Source: Gemmatimonadales bacterium UBA4456 (GTDB taxonomy: Bacteria > Gemmatimonadota > Gemmatimonadetes > Longimicrobiales > Gaopeijiaceae). From it: 9,589 bases of DNA. The stretch's first letter is position 1; every line of letters starts with the position of its first letter. The notes beneath the pieces were generated by a model. That model was not told where the DNA came from. It saw nothing but the letters and a program-made list of their open reading frames with translations, and searched no databases. The stretch lies in the NCBI GenBank assembly GCA_002390225.1, contig DGOW01000041.1, positions 1-9,589 on the forward strand, read 5' to 3'. Shown here piece after piece: positions 1-6,432 of the stretch. A program made the translations under genes and the position numbers.

Positions 1-105
1 CGGACGGCACGCGGCTTGTCAAACGACAGATTCCCTCAGCCTTGCAACCGCGCCCTTCGACCATGGACCAGGACCAGCTCCAACATCCGCATCTATTCAA
101 TGGTC

Positions 106-113
106 TATATAGT
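106..113 (+). promoter_or_regulatory. possible -10 region upstream of the aldo/keto reductase gene
   Basis: A short AT-rich island (TATATAGT) lies about 40 bp before the aldo/keto reductase start in otherwise GC-rich sequence. No convincing -35 hexamer is seen at the right distance, so this is only a tentative -10 element. The 10-mer GACCAGGACC occurs on both sides of it, at 66-75 and 139-148; the second copy contains the Shine-Dalgarno AGGA. I recognise no gene in bases 1-105. Confidence 0.25.
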
Positions 114-154
114 TAGCAAAGCCGAGCAGTCCTCTCCCGACCAGGACCTATGTG

Positions 155-1129
155 ATGATCACCCGTCGTGACTGGCTTCGTCTCAGCGCCTCCGCGAGCG
201 CCGCGCTCGCACTACAGCCACGGATGCTGGCTGCCCTTCAGGACGGCGCCGTCGCCACCAAAGCCATCCCCTCCAGCGGTGAGCAGATCCCCGTAATCGG
301 CCTTGGCGGCCGCTGGATCTCGAATCGCTCGTCTGCGGACGAACTCACGGACCACCGACAAGTGCTCCACGAACTCGCGAGAGGTGCGGCAGGTGACGCG
401 AAGTGCTGCTTCGACAGCGCCGCTGGATACGGCGGCGGTGGATCGGAGTCCTACGCCGGCGAGTGGGCCGCTGAAGACGGCTTCGGGGACGACATCTTCT
501 GGGCTACCAAGGTCAACGTCGCAGGTCGCGGCGGTGGCTCGGTGGATCGTGCTGACGTTCAGGCTCAGATCGAGCGGTCGTTCGAGCGGATGAAACGCGA
601 CGTCATCGACCTCGACCAGGTCCACAACATGGGCGACCCACCGACCCAGCTCGGGGTCGCTCAGGAGTACAAGGACGAGGGCCGGATCCGGTACATCGGC
701 ATTACGACTACGAGCAAGGGTCAGTACGACCATCTCGAGCGCGTGATGCGGGACGACCGCTACAGCCTTGACTTCATCGGGATCGACTACGCGATCGACA
801 ACCGCTCTGCAGAAGAGCAGATCTTCCCGCTCGCCCGGGACCGGGGCATCGCCGTCATGATCTACCTGCCCTTCGGCCGCAGCCGCATGTGGCAGCGCAT
901 CGGTGACCGTGAGCTGCCGGCATGGGCCGCGGACTTCGACGCCACCACATGGGCTCAGTTCATGCTCAAGTTCGTGGTCGCACATCCGGCCGTGACGCTC
1001 GCTGCCCCCGGCACGGGTGATCCGGGTCACATGATTGACAATCTCGGTGGCGGCAGAGGCCGCATGCCGACGCCGGATCACCTGCGGCGCATGGTTGAGC
1101 TCGTCGAGAGCCTGCCGCAGGCCGGCTGA
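155..1129 (+). CDS. Tat-exported aldo/keto reductase
   Basis: This 324-residue protein belongs to the aldo/keto reductase superfamily, NAD(P)H-dependent oxidoreductases with a TIM-barrel fold acting on carbonyl substrates. All four residues of the family's catalytic tetrad are visible: Asp87 and Tyr92 (in FDSAAGYGGG), Lys119 (in WATKV) and His157 (in DLDQVHN). The C-terminal AAPGTGDPGHMIDNL segment matches the usual cofactor-phosphate region. The N-terminus TRRDWLRL followed by an Ala/Leu-rich stretch is a twin-arginine signal, so the enzyme is probably exported folded with its cofactor. ATG 155 was preferred over GTG 152 because AGGA at 143-146 then sits 8 nt away; both starts are in frame. 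Its substrate cannot be told. It converges with the DUF6122 gene and is not in the operon of the genes further right, although it shares their export theme. Confidence 0.9.
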   Translation: MITRRDWLRLSASASAALALQPRMLAALQDGAVATKAIPSSGEQIPVIGLGGRWISNRSSADELTDHRQVLHELARGAAGDAKCCFDSAAGYGGGGSESYAGEWAAEDGFGDDIFWATKVNVAGRGGGSVDRADVQAQIERSFERMKRDVIDLDQVHNMGDPPTQLGVAQEYKDEGRIRYIGITTTSKGQYDHLERVMRDDRYSLDFIGIDYAIDNRSAEEQIFPLARDRGIAVMIYLPFGRSRMWQRIGDRELPAWAADFDATTWAQFMLKFVVAHPAVTLAAPGTGDPGHMIDNLGGGRGRMPTPDHLRRMVELVESLPQAG

Positions 1130-1172
1130 CCGATCAAGGAAGAGGCGCCGTTACATGGTCGAGATCAGCTAC

Positions 1173-1514
1173 TCAGGTCAGACAGTCGATCCCGTCGAGG
1201 ACCATATGAACGATGAGTCCGAGGCCCACCAGCTGGAGCATCCAGATGATCGCCTCGTCACGTAGCGCACCGATTGCGTTCAACGCACGTGGGCCGAACA
1301 GCACGAGTCCGTACGCGACGATCGCCGGCGTGGTGTGCAGCGGATGAAATCCGATGGAGCAACGAGCGGGATCATAGACGGGGTCGGCCAGCAGATGGTC
1401 GAGGTCCACGAGCATCGTCGCCACAAGAATGAGCCACGTGCGGAGCCACCGTTCGCGATCGATTGCCAGGGCGAGCCCCGCCGGCACGACGAAATGCAGA
1501 GCGATGTGAAGCAT
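1173..1514 (-). CDS. DUF6122-family small integral membrane protein
   Basis: This 113-residue protein has about four hydrophobic segments (roughly residues 4-18, 24-44, 60-78 and 88-108). It opens with LHIALHFVVPAG, typical of the DUF6122 family. Polar residues sit inside the membrane segments in a pattern resembling the YdjM/DUF457 group of putative membrane metal-dependent hydrolases: His3 and His7, the VDLDH motif (Asp37, Asp39, His40), His57/His60, and HMVLD (His103, Asp107). These could bind a metal, but no reaction has been established for the family as far as I know. No strong ribosome binding site is visible before the ATG; no other start fits. It is the only intact protein gene on the - strand, convergent with the reductase and divergent from the creatininase-like gene (53 bp between starts). 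The family call rests on sequence recognition, not on a search. Confidence 0.8.
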   Translation of the reverse strand: MLHIALHFVVPAGLALAIDRERWLRTWLILVATMLVDLDHLLADPVYDPARCSIGFHPLHTTPAIVAYGLVLFGPRALNAIGALRDEAIIWMLQLVGLGLIVHMVLDGIDCLT

Positions 1515-1567
1515 CGCGTGAAGCTAGCCGCCCGACCCGGCGGAACACGAACCCACGGAGTACACTC

Positions 1568-2470
1568 ATGAAGATCCGGCTACTGATCCTTATCTCTTCA
1601 CTCCTCGTGGCGGCTCCGGTGGACGGGCAGCAACGGCGACAGATGACGCCCGAGGAGCGCACGGCTCGTGAGGCTGCCCGCCGTGAAGCGATGGCCGAGC
1701 CTCGCCCGATCGACGCGATGGAGAGCCTCTGGATCGAAGAGCTCACCTGGATGGAGCTGCGCGATGCCATTCAGGCCGGACATACCACGGCACTGGTGCT
1801 CACCGGCGGAGTCGAGTCCAACGGACCGCACCTCGCGGCGGGGAAGCACAACTACTCGAACCGCCTGATGGGGCCGTCCGTCGCCGCTGCGCTCGGTAAC
1901 ACCCTGCTCGCACCGCTGGTCACGCTAGAGCCGGGTAACCCGAGTCGCGACGTCATGGCGGGTAATACCGGGCCGATGGTGTCGCAGCAGACGTATATCG
2001 CCTGGCTGACCGACATCGGCGACAGCTTGCGTTCGATGGGCTTCACCGAGGTCTACTTCCTCGGCGACAGCGGCGGGAATCTGCGTGGGATGCAGGCCGC
2101 GGCGGATGCACTCAACGAGCGATACGGTCGCGAAACTGCGGTCTTCCACCATGTGCCGGAGTTCTATAACCACTCGCTGGTACGGCAGTACATGCAGGAA
2201 GAGCTGGGGATCCCCGAGGAAATGGAATACCAGGCTAGCTCCGGCTCCGACGGGATTCACGAGGAGCTCTCAATCGACGCAATCATGTCCGTCATCGACC
2301 CCTCATCGATCCGTTTCGATCAGCGCGTAGCCGCCGATCGGGCGTCCATCAACGGAATTCCTCTCGAGCCCCTCTCCGAGCTTCAGGATCTGGGTCGAGC
2401 GCTTATCGAGTACCGTACGATGCTGACCGTCGAAGCCATCGAAGCATTCCGGGCAGGAAGCGGACGCTGA
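1568..2470 (+). CDS. Secreted creatininase-family protein with altered metal-site motifs
   Basis: This 300-residue protein begins with a Sec signal peptide (MKIRLLILISSLLVAAPVDG, cleavage near residue 20). The start was set at ATG 1568 because GGAG at 1557-1560 lies 7 nt upstream and the signal peptide follows directly; an open frame runs further upstream but is low-complexity and Arg-rich. From about residue 58 it matches the creatininase/amidohydrolase fold: GGVESNGPH (81-88), GKHNY (92-96), GDSGGN (166-171) and DGIHEELS (228-235). Classical members carry E-x-H-G-P-H, G-T-D and G-H-G-G-N. Here Glu83 is kept, while the usual His becomes Asn85, the usual Asp becomes His94, and the usual His becomes Ser168. 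These positions normally hold the metals, so activity on creatinine should not be assumed. It is followed after 64 bp by the DUF1592 gene. Confidence 0.85.
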   Translation: MKIRLLILISSLLVAAPVDGQQRRQMTPEERTAREAARREAMAEPRPIDAMESLWIEELTWMELRDAIQAGHTTALVLTGGVESNGPHLAAGKHNYSNRLMGPSVAAALGNTLLAPLVTLEPGNPSRDVMAGNTGPMVSQQTYIAWLTDIGDSLRSMGFTEVYFLGDSGGNLRGMQAAADALNERYGRETAVFHHVPEFYNHSLVRQYMQEELGIPEEMEYQASSGSDGIHEELSIDAIMSVIDPSSIRFDQRVAADRASINGIPLEPLSELQDLGRALIEYRTMLTVEAIEAFRAGSGR

Positions 2471-2500
2471 TGCGTCAACTCCCGCGGTATCGACGTCGCT

Positions 2501-2520
2501 GGCCGGCCCGGTCGCCGGCC
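2501..2520 (+). repeat. GC-rich hairpin between creatininase-like and DUF1592 genes
   Basis: GGCCGGC at 2501-2507 pairs perfectly with GCCGGCC at 2514-2520 across a 6-nt loop. There is no T-tract after it, so it is not a canonical intrinsic terminator. It ends 14 nt before the DUF1592 start codon and could attenuate transcription, stabilise mRNA, or mask ribosome binding; no clear Shine-Dalgarno is visible between it and the ATG. Confidence 0.5.
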
Positions 2521-2534
2521 GACATATTCGCTGT

Positions 2535-5006
2535 ATGAATGTCTCCAGCACTGCTCTCGTTCTGGCCAGCCTGATGGTCCTCGGCCTTTCGGTGGATTCC
2601 GTCCGATCGCCAGACGCCGCAACAGACACACTGACCTCGCTCGCCCTGGTGTCTACGGCGGCCCAGGGTCCGGATTCGGCGTCCGACGGACTCGGTTCGG
2701 AGCCGGCACTCGACGACCTGGTCGAGGAATACTGCGTGCGCTGCCACAACGAGCGACGCCTGCGCGGAGATCTGTCTCTAGAGGACTTCGATACGGGTGC
2801 TCCGGAAACCAACGCCGCCGTCGCGGAGCGCATGATCCACAAGCTGCGAGCGGGCATGATGCCGCCTGCGGGTGTGCGGCGTCCACCTGAGGACTCGATT
2901 GCCCTGCTGGCCGCCAGCCTGGAAGATCGTCTCGATAAAGTCGCCAAGGAGAATCCCAACCCCGGTCGTCGCACCTTCCAGCGCCTCAACCGCGCAGAGT
3001 ACGAGGCCTCAATCTACGATCTCTTCACGATCCGCATCGACGCGTCCGCGTTCCTTCCGACCGAGACGATCAGCGACAACTTCGACAACATCGCGGACAC
3101 GCAGATTCTCTCGGCGACGCTACTCGAGAGCTACATGCGCGCCGCGGCTCAGGTCAGTCGGGATGCCGTCGGCGACGTCAACGCCTCAGCGTCCACGACG
3201 GTGTACAAGGTGCCGAAGACAACGTCACAGGTCAGCCACGTCGAAGGCACTCCGCTCGGTACACGCGGCGGCGTATCCATCACCCACAACTTCCCGGCCG
3301 ACGGCGAGTACGTCTTCGAGCTGGACCTACACCCCAGCCCGGACGGCCAGCTCTTCGGCCTCACCTCAGGCGTCCACCAGATGGAGGTCGCCGTGGACGG
3401 CGAACGGGTGGCGCTTCTGGAGCTCGATCGATGGATGAGCGAGTCCGACCCTACGGGGCTGCGCGTCGAGACGCCGGAGATCCATGTCCGGGCCGGGCCG
3501 CATCACGTGACGGCTGCGTTCATTCTCGAGCGCGAGGGGCCGATCACGGATCTGATTACCCCGATCGACTTCACCCTCGCTGATCCGAACATGGGTGTCG
3601 GATACGGCGTCACCACCTTGCCGCACCTACGAGACCTCTCGATCAGTGGACCCTTCGCAATCACCGGTGTCTCCGACACCCCGGCCCGCCAGCGCATCTT
3701 CACCTGTCGCCCCACCGCGCCGGACGAAGAAGAACCATGTGCACGTGAGATCCTCCACAGCATCGCAACCCAGGCGTTCCGTCGCCCTGTAGACGACGAC
3801 GAGATCAACGAATTGATGTTCTTCTTCGACGAAGGGCGTGAAGAGGGCGGCTTCGAGATCGGCGTCCGAAACTCCATCTGGGCGGTTCTGTCGAGTCCCC
3901 GTTTCATCTTCCGACTCGAGCGAACGCCGGACCGCATCGATGCGAATGAGGTCTACGAGCTGGACGACCCGGATCTCGCCTCGAGACTGGCCTTCTTTCT
4001 CTGGGCCGCGCCGCCCGACCAGGAGCTGGTTCAGCTGGCTCAGAACGGACGACTGACGAACGACGGGGAGCTGGAGCGACAGACACGCCGCATGCTGGCC
4101 GACCCGCGTTCCGAGTCCCTATCGACCCGGTTCGCATCGCAGTGGCTGCGCCTCCAGGACCTGGAGAAGATCAACCCGGACGCTCAGCTCTATCCATATT
4201 TCAACCAGCAGTTGAAGACCGCGATGGACAGGGAGACCGAGCTACTGTTCCACACGATCGTGCAGGAGGATCGGAGCGTGCTCGAGCTGTTGACGGCCGA
4301 CTGGACCTTCGTCAACGAGCAACTCGCAGCCCACTACGGAATCTCCGGCGTGACAGGCACCGACTTCGTCCGCGTCCAGCTACCTGACGAGAACCGGCGG
4401 GGCCTCCTCGGCCATGGCAGCATTCTGATGATGACGTCGGAAGGCAATCGCACGTCGCCCGTGCTCCGCGGGAAGTGGGTCATGGAAGTGCTTCTCGGAA
4501 GCCCACCACCACCTCCTCCTCCTGCTGTGCCGACCCTCGAAGAGACAAAGACCGCCGAAGGCTCACGCCGGCTCACGACACGTGAGCGCATGGAGATGCA
4601 TCGGGACAACCCGGCGTGCATGTCTTGCCACCGCGTGATCGACCCTATTGGGCTCGCGCTCGACAACTTCGACGTGACCGGCGCATGGCGGATCAAGGAG
4701 AACCTCAACGAGATCGATCCAAGTGGAGAGCTGTACGATGGTAGCCCGATCAACGGGCCCGCCGGACTCCGCGAGGTGATCCTGAAGCGTCCCACCGTCT
4801 TCCGTCGGACGCTGGCGAAGAACTTGATGGCCTATGCCCTCGGGCGACGGGTCGAGTTTTACGACATGCCGACAATCCGTGAGATGGAGCGGAACGCTGC
4901 CGCACACGGTGACCGCATGTCCGATTACATCCTCGGCGTCGTGCAGAGTCCCGCGTTCCGGATGAGCCGGGGCGCTGCCATGACCGACGACGCACCCCAG
5001 TATTGA
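2535..5006 (+). CDS. DUF1592-type multidomain protein with two c-type haem motifs
   Basis: This 823-residue exported protein has the planctomycete-type domain order. A signal peptide covers residues 1-20. A cytochrome c-like domain has C67-V-R-C70-H71, with M108-M109-P-P a plausible distal haem ligand region. DUF1587 follows at about 145-205 (RTFQRLNRAEYEASIYDL). A beta-rich, possibly carbohydrate-binding insert spans about 230-370. DUF1595 lies at about 380-460 (AFRRPVDDDEI; SPRFIFRLE). DUF1592 lies at about 473-600, and DUF1588 at about 620-725, with a run of seven prolines (657-663) and a second haem motif C695-M-S-C698-H699. DUF1585 is at about 748-815. Such proteins are paired with DUF1552 proteins in Planctomycetota, Verrucomicrobiota and Acidobacteriota, but their reaction is not established. 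Two haem sites suggest periplasmic electron transfer. The DUF1552 gene begins 7 bp after the stop. Confidence 0.93.
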   Translation: MNVSSTALVLASLMVLGLSVDSVRSPDAATDTLTSLALVSTAAQGPDSASDGLGSEPALDDLVEEYCVRCHNERRLRGDLSLEDFDTGAPETNAAVAERMIHKLRAGMMPPAGVRRPPEDSIALLAASLEDRLDKVAKENPNPGRRTFQRLNRAEYEASIYDLFTIRIDASAFLPTETISDNFDNIADTQILSATLLESYMRAAAQVSRDAVGDVNASASTTVYKVPKTTSQVSHVEGTPLGTRGGVSITHNFPADGEYVFELDLHPSPDGQLFGLTSGVHQMEVAVDGERVALLELDRWMSESDPTGLRVETPEIHVRAGPHHVTAAFILEREGPITDLITPIDFTLADPNMGVGYGVTTLPHLRDLSISGPFAITGVSDTPARQRIFTCRPTAPDEEEPCAREILHSIATQAFRRPVDDDEINELMFFFDEGREEGGFEIGVRNSIWAVLSSPRFIFRLERTPDRIDANEVYELDDPDLASRLAFFLWAAPPDQELVQLAQNGRLTNDGELERQTRRMLADPRSESLSTRFASQWLRLQDLEKINPDAQLYPYFNQQLKTAMDRETELLFHTIVQEDRSVLELLTADWTFVNEQLAAHYGISGVTGTDFVRVQLPDENRRGLLGHGSILMMTSEGNRTSPVLRGKWVMEVLLGSPPPPPPPAVPTLEETKTAEGSRRLTTRERMEMHRDNPACMSCHRVIDPIGLALDNFDVTGAWRIKENLNEIDPSGELYDGSPINGPAGLREVILKRPTVFRRTLAKNLMAYALGRRVEFYDMPTIREMERNAAAHGDRMSDYILGVVQSPAFRMSRGAAMTDDAPQY

Positions 5007-5013
5007 GAACATC

Positions 5014-6432
5014 ATGCATCTGACGAAGACGAACCTCGAGCGACGCACCTTCCTGAAGGGTATGGGCGCCAGCGTGGCGCTCCCCTTCCTCGACGCGATG
5101 GTTCCGGCCGGTCGTATGTCAGGCGCCGCTGCCGCGACCGACGTCACGCGATTCGTAGCCATCGAGATGGTTCACGGAGCAGCGGGCTGTAACGAGTGGG
5201 GCGCGACCCAGCACTTGTGGGCTCCTCAGGACGAAGGATCGAACTTTGATCTGACTCCGAGCGCGCTTGCTCCGCTGGATCCGTGGCGTGAATACCTCAC
5301 GATCGTCAGCAACACCGATGTGGGTGGCGCAGAGGCAGAGCTGCCCCGCGAAATCGGCGGCGACCACTTCCGGTCGAGTGCGGTTTTCCTGACGCAGTCG
5401 CATCCGAAGCAGACCGAAGGCTCTGACGTCTTCGTTGGGGCGTCGTTGGATCAGATCTATGCTCAGCGCTTCGGGCAGGACACGCCGATCCCCTCGATGC
5501 AGCTCTGTATCGAAAACGTCGACCAAGCCGGTGGCTGCGCGTACGGCTACGCATGCGTGTACACGGACACTGTGAGTTGGGCCAGCCCAACAGAACCCCT
5601 TCCCATGATCCGCGATCCGCGGGTGGCCTTCGACCAGCTCTTCGGGGCTGGTGGCACAGCGGAGGAACGGGCCCAGCGCCGACGCACGGAACGCAGCATC
5701 CTCGACTGGGTCCTGCGTGATCTGTCTACCCTCAACAGGGAGCTCGGTGCGGACGACCGGCGGCGGATGGATCGGTATGTGACGAACATCCGCGAAATCG
5801 AGCGGCGCATCCAGCAGATCGAGGCGCACAACATGAGTGGCGAACAGCGAGAGCTCGCCGAGGCCCCCGCAGGTGTGCCGGACGATTACGGTGATCACGT
5901 CCGCCTCATGTTCGACCTCCAGGCGCTCGCCTTTGCGTCCGACCTGACGCGGGTCATCACATTCAAGACAAGCCGCGACGTCTCAGGACGAGTCTTTCCC
6001 GAAACCGGTGTCAACGCCGGCTTCCACGCCGCATCGCATCACGGTGGTAACGAGGAGCGGGTCCTCGAGTTCAACAAGATCAATCGCTATCACATGAGCC
6101 TGATCCCGTACTTCCTCGAGAAGCTCGCGGACACCATGGAAGGTGATACCCACCTGCTGGACAAGACGCTGATCGTGGCCGGTTCCCCCATGGGTGACCC
6201 GAACCTGCACAACCACAAGCGGTGTCCGCTCTTCCTAGCGGGCGGAGCGAACGGGCGCCTACCGAAAGGCGGTCTGCACGTGAAGGCCCCAGATGGCACG
6301 CCCATGGCGAACGTCCTGCTCAGCTCGATGCATATGCTCGGCATGGACGACTTCGAGTCGTTCGGAGATAGCACCGCCGCCTTCCCCCTGTCGACCGGCC
6401 GGTCGACGTCATCGACGGGTTCTCCCCGATGA
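5014..6432 (+). CDS. Tat-exported DUF1552 domain protein
   Basis: This 472-residue protein starts with a clear twin-arginine signal, ERRTFLKGMGASVALPFLDAM (Arg10-Arg11), implying export in folded form, perhaps with a cofactor. The remainder matches DUF1552, with conserved features such as HAASHHGGN (residues 338-346), GSPMGDPNLHNH (390-401) and the closing FGDS (450-453). The histidine clusters could bind metal; this is inference. The function is unknown, but the gene is the usual partner of DUF1592-type cytochromes, here 7 bp upstream. A weak GAGA at 5005-5008, overlapping the upstream stop, may serve as ribosome binding site. The ending is odd: after FGDS the family usually stops within a few residues, but here a Ser/Thr/Gly-rich tail (454-472) continues through an 18-bp palindrome and overlaps the ankyrin start by 4 bp. 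Confidence 0.93.
   Translation: MHLTKTNLERRTFLKGMGASVALPFLDAMVPAGRMSGAAAATDVTRFVAIEMVHGAAGCNEWGATQHLWAPQDEGSNFDLTPSALAPLDPWREYLTIVSNTDVGGAEAELPREIGGDHFRSSAVFLTQSHPKQTEGSDVFVGASLDQIYAQRFGQDTPIPSMQLCIENVDQAGGCAYGYACVYTDTVSWASPTEPLPMIRDPRVAFDQLFGAGGTAEERAQRRRTERSILDWVLRDLSTLNRELGADDRRRMDRYVTNIREIERRIQQIEAHNMSGEQRELAEAPAGVPDDYGDHVRLMFDLQALAFASDLTRVITFKTSRDVSGRVFPETGVNAGFHAASHHGGNEERVLEFNKINRYHMSLIPYFLEKLADTMEGDTHLLDKTLIVAGSPMGDPNLHNHKRCPLFLAGGANGRLPKGGLHVKAPDGTPMANVLLSSMHMLGMDDFESFGDSTAAFPLSTGRSTSSTGSPR
6390..6407. repeat. 18-bp perfect palindrome at the 3' end of the DUF1552 gene
   Basis: The sequence GTCGACCGGCCGGTCGAC equals its own reverse complement. As RNA it would form a 7-bp stem with a GGCC loop. 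It lies inside the Ser/Thr-rich tail of the DUF1552 gene, 21 bp before the ankyrin ATG. No T-tract follows. It could be a protein-binding site or an mRNA hairpin that affects translational coupling. Confidence 0.75.

Noticed and set aside
66..148. 10-bp direct repeat GACCAGGACC at 66-75 and 139-148
   Set aside because: Only two short copies, one overlapping a ribosome binding site; probably chance, so noted but not called as an operator.
212..1081. 289-codon open frame on the - strand
   Set aside because: It lies fully opposite the aldo/keto reductase, whose catalytic motifs are clear; such long antisense frames are common in GC-rich genes.
1463..1567. Upstream extension of the creatininase-like frame by 35 codons
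   Set aside because: The extension is Arg-rich without family similarity; a good Shine-Dalgarno and a signal peptide point to ATG 1568.
2303..2989. 228-codon Arg/Ser-rich open frame on the - strand
   Set aside because: It spans the junction of two real + strand genes, is low-complexity, and matches no family.
4500..4530. Run of seven prolines in the DUF1592 protein
   Set aside because: A proline run at this point is usual in the DUF1588 domain of this family, so it is not a novelty.
5119..5898. 259-codon open frame on the - strand
   Set aside because: Antisense to the DUF1552 gene with no recognisable motif.
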